Assembly (NCBI GenBank): GCA_964019425.1
Contig: OZ025812.1
Coordinates: 186,001 to 250,000, forward strand
Reading direction: 5' to 3'
DNA length: 64,000 bases
DNA from: Flectonema sp. DT1601
Taxonomy: Eukaryota > Euglenozoa > Diplonemea > Diplonemida > Diplonemidae
The notes under the pieces are model-generated. The model was not told the DNA's origin. It did no database searches and saw only the letters and a list, made by a program, of their open reading frames with translations. Shown here piece by piece: positions 51,073 through 61,400 of the stretch. Every line of letters begins with the position of its first letter. Within the stretch, counting starts at the first letter, position 1. The position numbers and the translations under genes were made by a program.

Positions 51073-51544
51073 TCACACCTGTTTATAATCCTATCCCGTT
51101 GACGACTGATAAGTGGATTAAACTGGACTCTGTTATCTCAATTGTGAATATATCGATTGTTATTATGAATATGTTTATTCATTTGGTCCTCCTGTTGAGT
51201 ACTAAATATTTTACCATCTCCTTCAGTAATTTTGATAATTGATGTGTCAAGATTGGACTGTCGATGTTACATCTGTTGGAATTGCGAAGGACTCTGCCGT
51301 TGCATTCCTATCTTCTTCGGCATTAAGTCATTTTCGAAGTTGATCCGTATTGCGCTTCTCCTCGATCAGGGCATGGATAACTTTTGCACATCAATCTGAG
51401 GTTCAGGGCTCAGCTTTTTGAGCCTCGCATTTTCCTTATTATCGGCATCAGCCAGCCTCCTAGCCTCACTCTGGATTTTACCCTTGAGCCTCTCTATGTT
51501 TCAGAAGTTTGATCCTGTCTTTCATGTTTTCTATTTTACCGTGA

Positions 51545-51799
51545 TTAACCTCTAGTAGGGTGTCTAAAAAGATGATGTTGCGTCACTTTATCATATTCAT
51601 CTTCATCGCTTTTGAGTCCCATCGCCCTGCTGCTTTTCTTATGCCTCCAGTCCAGATATGTCTTCAGTGCCGGTGGGTCCTTGTGCTGGATGGTAAATGT
51701 CAATGTGCATCCTTCTTGTTTCGGAGATCGAAAATACCTGGCGTAATCTGCTGTCATTTCAGGAGATATAAAGATTGCCCAAGCTGAACAAGCTTGCAA
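51545..51799 (-). pseudogene. Decayed, unrecognised coding fragment
   Basis: An 84-codon open frame with normal amino-acid composition (SPKQEGCTLTFTIQ, LKTYLDWRHKK) and no homopolymer bias. Nearby upstream sequence in another frame also looks codon-like, so this is likely a remnant. I cannot assign a family. Confidence 0.35.
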
Positions 51800-51973
51800 G
51801 AACCTGCCTTCCAGAGCTTGTTCTTAGCGTAGTAAAAAGTGACAGAAGGCTCCTTGTCATCCCAAGCCTCATGTAACTGTCGATACATAATTAGAAGATT
51901 GCTTGAATCCTTCGCTAAACTTGGGTGACTTGCTTTTGGCTTTATGTGACAGCCTATTGGCTTCCAACTTAAG

Positions 51974-52407
51974 TGAGGCGATCGGCAGGGTGGAGGTGTT
52001 CACGATTTTTCACTTTGCTACACGAAAATTCACGATTTTTCACTTAATTTTTTGCTGCTTTCTGGTAGTGAAATCCCGTGAAAATGTGTTAATTCTAGTG
52101 AAAAAAGTGAGTGATATCCAGTGAATAATATGTGTTGCAATAGTACTGCTTTTGGATCTCTATGTGTCTTCGTTGCAATCTCTGCTGTCTTAACGATGGT
52201 GTGTCGACATCAATGTTCTCATGTGGAACTCGCACAAGTAGGATGGTACCGTTGGTGCTGGTGTGCTGTGCGATGTCAAACCTGTTCAGTTTGCCATACA
52301 TGTCACTTTGACAACTAAATGGGCATCGCTTGTGCCCAGTGACCCATCACCCTTCCTGACCATCGCTTGTGGTGAGGTTCCGGACTTTGGACCTGCCGAT
52401 CGCCTCA
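51974..52407. mobile_element. 434-bp MITE with perfect 15-bp TIRs
   Basis: It starts TGAGGCGATCGGCAG and ends CTGCCGATCGCCTCA, an exact inverted repeat. The flanks are TTAAG on both sides (51969-51973 and 52408-52412), a 5-bp target duplication, or TTAA if the G belongs to the element. The interior has two copies of ATTTTTCACTT and no ORF of its own. A second, shorter copy lies at 52748-53036. Confidence 0.8.
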
Positions 52408-52747
52408 TTAAGTCTCTATAGTGATTTGGATCGATGATTGATTCCTTCTCAACACGTTCTTTGTCAAGCACCGTGGTGTACGATTCTGATCGCGATTCAT
52501 CAGGAATTTCGAGGCTGAGGTACCCCAATTATCCCGTGATGGAGAAGGAGTTTCATTATTATAATGTCCTTTAAAGACCCTCGTGGTGCAGGTGTGGCCA
52601 GGTTCTTCCACATTTGAAATATCATATTTCTCACTTTCGCCCCTGATAGCGTTATCCATCTTTTCCGCGTTACCCTTGGACTCAAAGTACAGCACAACGA
52701 TAAGGGGACTTTCCGCTGTTATTTGTGATTTTCCTTTTTTCCCTGTT

Positions 52748-53036
52748 TGAGGCGATCGGCAGGGTGGAGGTGTTCATGATTTTTCACTTTGCTACACGAA
52801 AATTCACGATTTTTCACTTATTTTTTTGCTGAAAATGTGTTAATTCTAGTGAACAAAGTGAGTGATATCCAGATGGTACCGTTGGTGCTGGTGTGCTGTG
52901 TGATGTCAAACCTGTTCAGTTTGCCATACATGTCACTTTGACAACTAAATGGGCATCGCTTGTGCCCAGTGACCCATCACCCTTCCTTACCATCGCTTGT
53001 GGTGAGGTTCCGGACTTTGGACCGGCGCATCGCGTG
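52748..53036. mobile_element. Second, internally deleted copy of the MITE
   Basis: It matches the left ~135 bp and the right ~165 bp of the element at 51974-52407 but lacks the middle. The left TIR is intact; the right end is diverged (GGCGCATCGCG). It lies in the same orientation, 340 bp downstream. Confidence 0.75.
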
Positions 53037-53148
53037 TGCGGTGGGTTTAATCACTGAGGGGCTCATTCTCGTTCAGACTGTTCTGTTCTGTGGTGTCTTT
53101 CCATTACTCGCGGAGTGCGATGCTCCGGGAGAATGAGGCATACTTGTC

Positions 53149-53229
53149 CAAAAAGCTAAAGCTAAAGCTAAGCTTTTTAGAGCTAAACTAAAGCTATTTA
53201 GCTTTTTTTAGCTTTTTTTAGCTTTTTTG
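53149..53229. repeat. AGCTTT/AAAGCT simple repeat with self-complementary halves
   Basis: The left half is AAAAGCTAAAGCTAAAGCTA, the right half repeats TTAGCTTTTTTTAGCTTTTT. The two halves are complementary, so the strand can fold on itself. Low-complexity sequence continues to about 53470. Confidence 0.7.
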
Positions 53230-53716
53230 AAAAAAAAATTTCAAACAAAAAATACCTCATTTTTGGACATTTTTGGTATTTTTTTGGAATTTTTTTAGGA
53301 AAAAAATGGAAAGTTGTTGAAAATAAAGCTGTGGAAAATTGAGAAATTGGCACTGTGGAGCTTGAAAGCATTTTTTTTTGAATTTTTTGAAAAAAAATTT
53401 ATTCTCTCAAAATGTATAAAAAAAAAAAAAAAAATTACTTGAAGGGGAGTAAAAAAAAAAAATAATTAATTAAAAAAGCTAGTAACCGGTCTTATTTGGG
53501 TTTTTTTGGGGTCTTTCGGTATATTAGCAGCTAAATCTGTGAACAGAGCAAGGATATAAGGTAAGAGGTGTCAAAACTGCATAAATCCAAATTTCCCCTC
53601 CTTAATTTACCCCCCTAGGCTCTTAAAAAATGTCTTACAAAGTTCCCTGTCAAGCTACAGTAACTTAACCTGTTGCAATGTGTTTTTTTTCTCCCTTCAG
53701 ATCCATCTCTCCTACA

Positions 53717-53932
53717 ATGAATGCTCTTGAAACTCTGCTTGAGGCTGCTGAGCTGCAGCAACTTGCATGTGACTTGCAAGTCGATGATCGAATCGTTCTG
53801 CGATTCAAGAAAGAGGCAGCGAAGAAGATAGTGGAATGGAGAGGCTACGTGCAAGTAGCCCGAGGATCAGGTGATAACAGGCATGTTGGTATCATGTATC
53901 AGGGGTTTCTGACCAGAACTAATAGAAAATAA
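53717..53932 (+). CDS. Small plus-strand ORF in repeat region
   Basis: 71 codons (MNALETLLEAAELQQLACDL ... GFLTRTNRK) starting 16 nt after a strong acceptor-like tract (TTTTTTTTCTCCCTTCAG, AG at 53699-53700). The composition is normal and acidic-then-basic. The 3' end (FLTRTNRK plus stop and flank) is repeated at 56153-56210 after another CAG. It is probably part of a transposable element rather than a host gene. Family not recognised. Confidence 0.4.
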   Translation: MNALETLLEAAELQQLACDLQVDDRIVLRFKKEAAKKIVEWRGYVQVARGSGDNRHVGIMYQGFLTRTNRK

Positions 53933-54527
53933 AAAGCAGATGGGGAACAATAAAGAATAAGAAATTTGGGAGAGGAATAGGGGCAGTGAACTTTTGATTC
54001 AGGCCCTTCCCATCGAACAGGACGAAGACTTCTAAAACCTGAGATGAACCAATTGAGTTGAAACAAACAAATAACAGAGACGCAACACATACCGGAACAT
54101 CATCGCAAGCAATGCTTCGGACCTCCGTCGACCTTCGTTCTTCCGGCGGCAAAGGGAAACAAGAAAGAACGGGCAATGAGACAAACCTGTTAGTTGGTGT
54201 TGTGTTGTTGTTAAAAACAAAACATAAACGCCAGGATGTTCGACAACGAAGACATTGACATCGATCGCTGCTCTGCAGATGTCCGGCGGGTGTTTGTCTA
54301 CACTGTGTTTATTGTTTGTTTTTTTCCCAAGGTTCAACCTTGGGAAGAGAAGTAAAAAATTCCGTCAATGTTGGCCTTCCTGTTCGAAGGTGCGCACCAA
54401 TGACGATAAATAGAGTGGGGGGAGAAAACCTTTGATCCAACTGGATCCCTTCACGAGCTGACATTGCCATGTTACTTCCCACCTTTTCGAAACCAGCCAG
54501 AACAGATAGAGAATAAAAAGAAAAGAT

Positions 54528-54785
54528 AATTGCAAGAGTTATTGTAGTAAAAGATTACAAATAAAAAAAATGCAAGTATCAACACATGATCAAGATACAC
54601 CAGCAGCTAACAAACAACATAAAATTGAAGATCAGTTGCCAGAGTATTTCAACCATGGTAGAATACTCGCCCCTCTGGCAGGGATTATCCCAGACTTGTC
54701 CTTTAATTTAGTTGGACACCATGGTACTTGTTACTCTAACCAACAGGGAGTACCCGAAAGTACGCACCTGAGAGCATTACCACAA
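54528..54785 (+). repeat. Repeat unit with small ORF, copy 1
   Basis: About 200 bp (54528-54727) match 56271-56453 almost exactly. Both contain an ORF starting MQVSTH and running through NKQHKIEDQLPEYFNH and AGIIPDLSFNLVGHHG; the two copies differ at D/N and G/S and have different C-termini. No known domain. Confidence 0.6.
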
Positions 54786-55375
54786 TAAACTGATTGTTTC
54801 CTTTTTAAAAAAAAAAAAAATTATAAAAAATTTAAAAAAAAAAAAAAAAAAAAAGAGCATCTCCCTGCTATCCCCCATATCCCCACAAAAATATTATACC
54901 TTTTCATTTTCTCTCCTTTTCTGGTCTTTTTTTCTTTTCTTTTTTTTTTTTCTTCTTTTCTTTTTCATATGAGAGGATGCCAAAAGTACAGGACTATTTG
55001 GGCCAAAGGTAACTGGCAGCACCTGGAACATATTCTGATCACTTTTCCTACTATGTTCTATACTCGAAAAATTGAAATCCGTGTCTGGGATCCCACTTTA
55101 CTCATCGCCAGTTCCAAAATTCCATATTTTCTCATGCAAAATGGTTGTATTTTGCACTGTGGGTGACTGTAACTAAGGGGGAAGCAGGTTAGTACAAAGT
55201 TCCTACTTAACACCAATCTATGGTAATTGCAATCTCCCTTCTGTTTCAGAGAAAAGGATTGGCAAACTTAAAAAACTTAATGTAGTTACACTGATGGGGT
55301 TTGCCCGTGCACGAACTAGGTACTAATAGAACACTCAACATGCTGTCACAATTGTTTGGTAGTGTGCTCTTACAC

Positions 55376-55665
55376 TCACTCCTTTCTTCGTTTGAGATAC
55401 ATTCTCATGGGGCCAGAGGACACGGTTGTGCTGCTAGTCTCTGAGTCTGAAGCTCCAGTGGTACTGCTGCTGCATTCTGTGTCTTGAGATCTCTCTGAGC
55501 CAGGGCAGTTCCTTCTATCATGACCATGTTCACCACATGCCCCACACTTCTGCTTCTTCCTTCCTGACTGTGGGGGGGGGTCTTACTGGTGTTCTGCTTC
55601 TTAAGGCTGCGCGCATGTGCTAGAGTTGAATTTACCAGGTGAGATTTGGACTGTTAGCTTTTGGC
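55376..55665 (-). pseudogene. C-terminal fragment with CCHC zinc knuckle (transposase-like)
   Basis: The open frame on the minus strand ends at the TGA on 55376-55378. It reads SHLVNSTLAHARSLKKQNTS, then SGRKKQKCGACGEHGHDRRN followed by CP, then a Ser/Thr-rich tail. KCGACGEHGHDRRNC is a C-x2-C-x4-H-x4-C knuckle. A knuckle near the C-terminus after a basic linker is common in Mutator-like transposases. No start and no catalytic core, so a remnant. Confidence 0.5.
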
Positions 55666-56152
55666 TAAGGCCCTCCCTGAAGAGCAAGAACAAAAAAACT
55701 ACTCACACCTGAAGAAAACATACACAAAGAACACACTGTAAGCTGTGTGTGTATTTTGTGTTTGTCACAACAGGAGAGAAAAGAAAGAATGTCAAGGTTG
55801 GTCACCTTGCCTATCAACGCACAACATTGGTGGTCTCTACTAGACCCTGAGTGATCCCACTGGATCTCTCATCGTTCATAGTACCTATGTGAAGTTATAA
55901 AATCAAAGGTAAACTATGAACTACAAATGACTTAGCCTGTTATTATAATGCCACAGGCAGGCCCTGCATTCAGCAACTATCCAGCAGTGCTAGGATGTCC
56001 TGATCTTCTTCTAAAAAAAAGAAAGAAAAACAAAACTGTAGCTGGGATCACTCAGGATCAACAGACTACCAATGCTACCTGTTGTACTTGCTCACTATGG
56101 GGGGTGATGCCAAACACCCAGAAGTACTAAACTGCTTTCCTTCTTGCTGCCC

Positions 56153-56485
56153 AGGAGTTTCTGACCAGAACTAATAGAAAATAAAAAGTAGATGGGAAAC
56201 AATAAAAAGTAAAATGGATATAACTGAAGTTAAACAAGACAAATGAAGTAACAGACCAGAACAGAAAGAGGATTGTAATAGAAGATTACAAATAAAAAAA
56301 TGCAAGTATCAACACATAATCAAGATACACCAGCAGCTAACAAACAACATAAAATTGAAGATCAGTTGCCAGAGTATTTCAACCATAGTAGAATACTCGC
56401 CCCTCTGGCAGGGATTATCCCAGACTTGTCCTTTAATTTAGTTGGACACCATGGCTTACAACCCTTCCAGAGGGAAGCACCATTA
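56153..56485 (+). repeat. Repeat unit with small ORF, copy 2
   Basis: Joins a match to 53893-53945 (TTTCTGACCAGAACTAATAG) and a match to 54528-54727 (the MQVSTH ORF), with the roughly 580 bp between them in copy 1 reduced to about 60 bp. This indicates an internally deleted duplicate lying inside the TIR element. Confidence 0.65.
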
Positions 56486-57101
56486 TGACTTCTATTTTTT
56501 TTCTTCAAGAAAATCATAAGGTGGTAACAAAGAAAAATGCTAAGAGGAACCCCCTATTAACACCTAAGACATCTAAACTGCAGCACAGCTTATGCCCAAT
56601 GCACTAACAGGTCATTCCCTCACACTCAGATCAAAAAATCAAAGTTCAGAGTGCATCTTAGCATGAATGAGAGAATTTCTCATCGCTTTTTTTGAACAAA
56701 AGGGATAGAAGAGAGGATAGAAAACGAACATAACAATAAAATTCTAAGTGAGAAACACTAGGCAGAAACACTTAGCAGCTTTTAAGGAGCTGAAAAGCAA
56801 AAAAAAAAATCTAAGTGAGAAACACTTAGTAGAAACAATTTGTAGCTAATTAAGCTGAAAATAAAAAAATTAAAAATTTCTAAGTGAGAAATACTTAGCA
56901 ACTTTTAGAAGAATTTCGATAAAGTGGGAAGTAACGGACTGGGAGCTTTTGGCTCCTGCCCTATTCCCGATGTAAACTTTCTTTTTATTTTTATTTTTTT
57001 TTAACAGGCCCAAAGGGCGACAATGATGGTTGCTGACCAAGGAATAATATTCAAATGAATTTTCGTTTCAAAGAAACGAACAGAATTAAGAGAGAGGCAG
57101 A

Positions 57102-57135
<34 letters not shown>

Positions 57136-57380
57136 GAAAAGAAAAAAAAAAAAAAAATGAAGAGGAAATAATCAAACATGAAAAAAAAAAAAAAAAAAAA
57201 ATATATATATATAAATAAAAAACGTTGTATGAAAAAGGAAAAAAAAGAAAAAAAAAAGACCAGAAAAGGAAAGAGAAAATGAAAAGGTATAATATTATTG
57301 TGGGGATATGAGGGATAGCAGGGAGATGCTCTTTTTTTTTTTTTTTTTTTTTTTCTTATTTATTATTTAAAAAAAGGAAA

Positions 57381-57474
57381 CAATCAGTTTAGCGTCTCGA
57401 TCAGGACGGAAAATAGAAATTAATCGACATAGTTGATCGATAGAAAAAAAAACAATGATAACATTGTTTATTCA

Positions 57475-57507
<33 letters not shown>

Positions 57508-58020
57508 TTTTTAATTATTTTAAATAAAAAACAATCAGTTTAGCGTCTTGACCAGGACGGAAAATAGTAAGTAATCGACATAGTCGATCGATAAAAAAAA
57601 AACAATGATAACATTGTTTATTCCTTTTTTTTTTTTTTTTATTCTTTTTATTTATTTTTAAAGAAAAAACAATCAGTTTAGCGTCCTGACCAGGACGGAA
57701 AATAGAAAGTAATCGACATAGTCGATCGATAAAAAAAACAATGATAACATTGTTTATTCTTTTTTTTTTTATTATTTTAATTCTTTTTATTTATTTTTAA
57801 AAAGAAAAAAAATGGAAAATAGAAATTAGTCAACAAAGTCGAACGATAAAAAAAAACAATGATAACATTGTTTATTCTTTTTTTTTTTAACTTTTTTATA
57901 TTCTTTTTTATTAATTTTGAAAAAAAAAAACAATCAGTTTAGCGTCTTGACCAGGACGGAAAATAGAAAGTAATCGACATAGTCGATCGATAAAAAAAAC
58001 AATGATAACATTGTTTATTC
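57381..58020. repeat. Tandem array of ~110-150-bp hairpin-bearing units
   Basis: Five units start near 57381, 57532, 57670, about 57814 (truncated) and 57931. Each reads CAATCAGTTTAGCGTC, ACCAGGACGGAAAATAG, then ATCGACATAGTCGAT (inverted repeat), then AACAATGATAACATTGTT (inverted repeat), then a T-run. Most of the length variation comes from poly(T)/A-T spacers. The fourth unit lacks the first block. Confidence 0.85.
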
Positions 58021-58033
58021 TTTTTTTTTTTTT

Positions 58034-58062
58034 GGGAAAACCCCTAATTCCACAAAAATAGT
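58034..58062. repeat. Isolated end of the 30-kb MULE-like TIR family
   Basis: GGGAAAACCCCTAATTCCAC followed by AAAAATAGTTT matches both ends of the element at 30245-31271. It lies about 70 bp from the 3' tail of LINE-B. No partner end is seen in the window, so LINE-B may have inserted into such an element. Confidence 0.6.
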
Positions 58063-58464
58063 TTGCGAAATCGCCAACTCATCACAAAAAAAAAACGTCC
58101 CACCCCGATATGAATAAAAAGAGGGAAAGAACTTTTTTTATTTTATTTATTTATTTAGTCACATCCCCCCTGTCTTTCCACTTTATTTTTCTTCGTTCTG
58201 AGCATTCTTGCCCTTCTTATTTTTTGATAAAGTAAACAAGTAAAAACAAGCGCAACTGTCCTGAGTCCGTTGGAGGACTTCCCCGGATAGGAATCTCAAG
58301 ACACAGTTAATATAAAGCGAAGGATCAGTACAGGGACGGTGGCCAAAGACCACTGGGTTACCTACGAGCCATGAAGCTCTGTGGATGTCCTCAGAGAAAT
58401 TAGGAGATGATTAAGGAGTGTGATAAGGGAGAATGATACTAATGAATTAGCAACTACCAATCAG

Positions 58465-61400
58465 TTAACAGTTTGATAAGCCTGTTCGTTGTTCCAAATG
58501 CCATAAGTAGCCTGCTAGGGCGTGAAGATTTCTCGTCGCAAACATTATTGAAAGATTCAGTTTGGTCTCGGAAATTCTCGCTTCCTGAATGTTTGATCTT
58601 ATTGTTCCTTCTCTAATGCGGACCACGTCACCATCCTCGCAATCAAATATTAGATGTCGGGCAGAAGAGTCTGTTCTTTTGCAGAAGGGGCACTTTATCG
58701 GTAGTTCATTTACCCTGAGCAGGGGGTGAGAGCCCGTTCTGAACCTGGCTATCCTTATCTCTGATTCTCTCAGCATGTCCTTGGGGTATCGAGCCGCTCT
58801 CAGGCCTCCGGTAGCATCAAGATACTGCCTAAGCATCACCCGTTTGATCGGTGGTTTCGCCCTTGTTGAACCCTCCATAATCTTACCAAACAGCTTTCTG
58901 TTAGCTTCCCTCGCTATCCTTGACTTATGTGCGAAGAAGTCCATAGTCGTTGACACCGGCTTGCTCTTAACATCTTTTGAGATCTTTTTCGCCAGTTCAT
59001 CTGCCTTGTCATGCGGTTCAATTCCCACGTGAGCTGGGATGAATTGAAGGTGTACGAATGAGTCTAATTTTCTTATCCCTTCTAGTATCGAGAGAGAGTT
59101 CAGCTTCCTCTGAGCCGCAATTCCACCACGCAGCTCATCCAGATTGGATTTAGAATCACTGAAGACTCTCGTGATTCCAGATCTGGGACCCAAGACAGAG
59201 GTTGCTTTTCCAAATTCACTTATTAACAGCTTCAGAGTTACCTGTTCAGCTTTATAACTACTTTCCGTTGCAACAAGTCTCGATGCCATGGTCCGTTCAC
59301 ACGGCGTGATCTGCACTGCCGCTGCGCCTGCCGTGTAGTTGACAGGGTCGTGGGATCCGTCAACAAAAATGGACGAGGTACAAGGCCTAAGTTCGCTGCA
59401 GTACTCCTCGAACTTAGCCTTGTCCACTTCAGCAACACCGGTCTTCGAATGTCCATATCCGCAAGATATCTCCAGGTTCGGAACATCTATCCATGGCTCG
59501 ATGCTGTCAGGCATGACAATCCCCTGGATCTCCATATTTCGGTCCTCGGCCGGTAAAGTTGAACTCCAAGTTCCACTAGCGATTCCCTTCGTAGAAGGAA
59601 CCCAATCCAGTGACCGATACCTGAATAGAGCAATCCTGGCTTGCTTCTCAATCTGCAGTCTCATCGGGAGTATGTTCGCCTCCCACAGTAACGGAAGGGA
59701 CCTTGTGTTGAAGCCGCAGCCGGTGATCTTTCTAGCTATCTTCCTCAGATTCAGGTCAATAGGTTTAAGCTGTTCATCTGTCAGGAAAGGTCCATAGCTC
59801 TCAAGCCCATACAGAATCCTTGAGAGAATGTATAAGTTCTTGATCATGTTCAGCGTTTTGAAATCAAAGTTGAATAGCTCTAACTTTCGAAGCAGAACAA
59901 GTCCCTTCCTCGTCTCATCCAGTAGTTTATCCACTTGTGTACCATATGTAAGGTCATCGTCAATATGTACACCCAAGTACTTAACACTATCCACCATCGG
60001 CATGAGTACGGCAGTCAGCAACTTCACCCAGGCCGGACCCACTGGCATCAGTTCAAGAAGTTCACTTGCCTTCGTAACCTCCGTATCACCCAGCTTGAGG
60101 ATCATCGCCCCATTTCCAAGTAATGGCCTACCTTCTTCATTTGACCGAATCATCCCAGCCAGTTCCTCCCTACTGATCCGAAAGAAGTTCTCTCCTGACG
60201 TTCTGGGGAATCCCAGCCTCCAATACATATTCCTAGGACAGTCCACCGGCATCCCGCAGGTCTTCGAAACCGACAGTGCCATGTCATTATCTTTGCACCA
60301 ACGATCTACTAACCCAAGGACTAATTGCGCCATCCGGTAAGTTACTTTAAAATCCTTATTCGAAACCACACAAGCTGTGTCGTCTGCGTAGAGTGCTGAA
60401 ACACATCCGGTCTTCTCAAGTTTCTTAGCCAGGTCGTCGACATATATCAGATAAAGGAGAGGCCCAACAATCGACCCTTGCGGAACACCTTTCGTCACAG
60501 TTCTGTATGCGCTCAGATTGCCATTGACACTAACCTTTGCCTTCCTTCGCGTCAGAAAGTTAGCGACCCATCCGATGAATGGTGAAGGAATCCCCATCGC
60601 CACCATTTTAGCAATCAGTTTAACATGATTTATCCTATCAAATGCCTCAGTGAAGTCGAAAGAGAGCAGTATCGAACTCTTGCCACCTTTTCTCGCACCA
60701 TGAAGCGCATTGACCAGCAGTGAGATTTGCTCGCAAGTATTCCTACCCCTTCTGAAACCTGCCTGAATGGAGGACAAGGCATTATTTGACGTCAACCAAT
60801 ACATTAGCCTGTCGTAAATTATCCGTTCAAGCATTTTACCGACTACAGATGTCAACGTGATCGGTCTGTAGCTGGATAGCTTTTCTTTGGGTTTACCCGG
60901 TTTGTATACCGGTTTGATCATACCCTCTTTCCAGACCTTCGGAACTCTAGCTGAGAGCCAGGAGTCGTTGAACACCGCTAAGAGAAAACGTCTACCGGTT
61001 GCAGAAAGGTTCTTCAGCATCGCCCCGTGGATTCCATCAGGACCAGGAGCCTTACCAGCTTTAACCTTCTTGATGGCGCGCTCAAGCTCAGACATCACCA
61101 GAGGTCCACAAGCACCTACGTAATCACTTGGCTTCAGCTTCGGAGATTTCAGTCGTTTCCTGACAGAGGTCTTAACGAACTGATCGAGAAATTTACTGGG
61201 GAGTTGGTCCTCACTGAATTCAGGGATTTGGACGTCCTGTCCCCCATCGGCATCCAAGTCCTTTATCTTCTTAAAGGCGAATGCAAAACCTTCACCTTGT
61301 GCAAGTTTCTCAGCAACGAATTTTCCCTTCGCTTGTTTGGTCTCAGGGGTTGAGGAATTCCACATTCTCCTCCTCTTACCCTGGATCCTGAGCCTTCTGC

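Larger units (their letters stand above)
50516..51973. other. Spacer with minisatellite and decayed coding sequence
   Basis: It contains the 60-bp repeat array (50885-51072). On the minus strand between about 51545 and 51930 there is codon-like sequence (for example AWAIFISPEMTADYARYF) that is broken and not recognised. No intact gene. Confidence 0.5.
54786..57391. mobile_element. 2.6-kb element bounded by ~145-bp inverted repeats
   Basis: The left arm 54786-54932 (TAAACTGATTGTTTCCTTTT ... GAGCATCTCCCTGCTATCCC ... CATTTTCTC) is the near-perfect complement of the right arm at about 57250-57391. The interior carries a CCHC zinc-knuckle reading frame (55376-55665, minus), a second copy of the MQVSTH repeat (56271-56453), and simple purine repeats. 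No clear target duplication was found; the right end merges into a tandem array whose units share CAATCAGTTTAGCGTC. It may be a decayed Mutator-like element, but no DDE core is visible. Confidence 0.55.

Noticed and set aside
51973-52700. Protein-coding gene on the minus strand at 52286-52695
   Set aside because: Two overlapping short frames, partly inside the MITE; no consistent coding signal.
61027-61353. Plus-strand open frames of 60-250 codons across LINE-B and LINE-A
   Set aside because: They are antisense shadows of the ORF1 and ORF2 coding regions.
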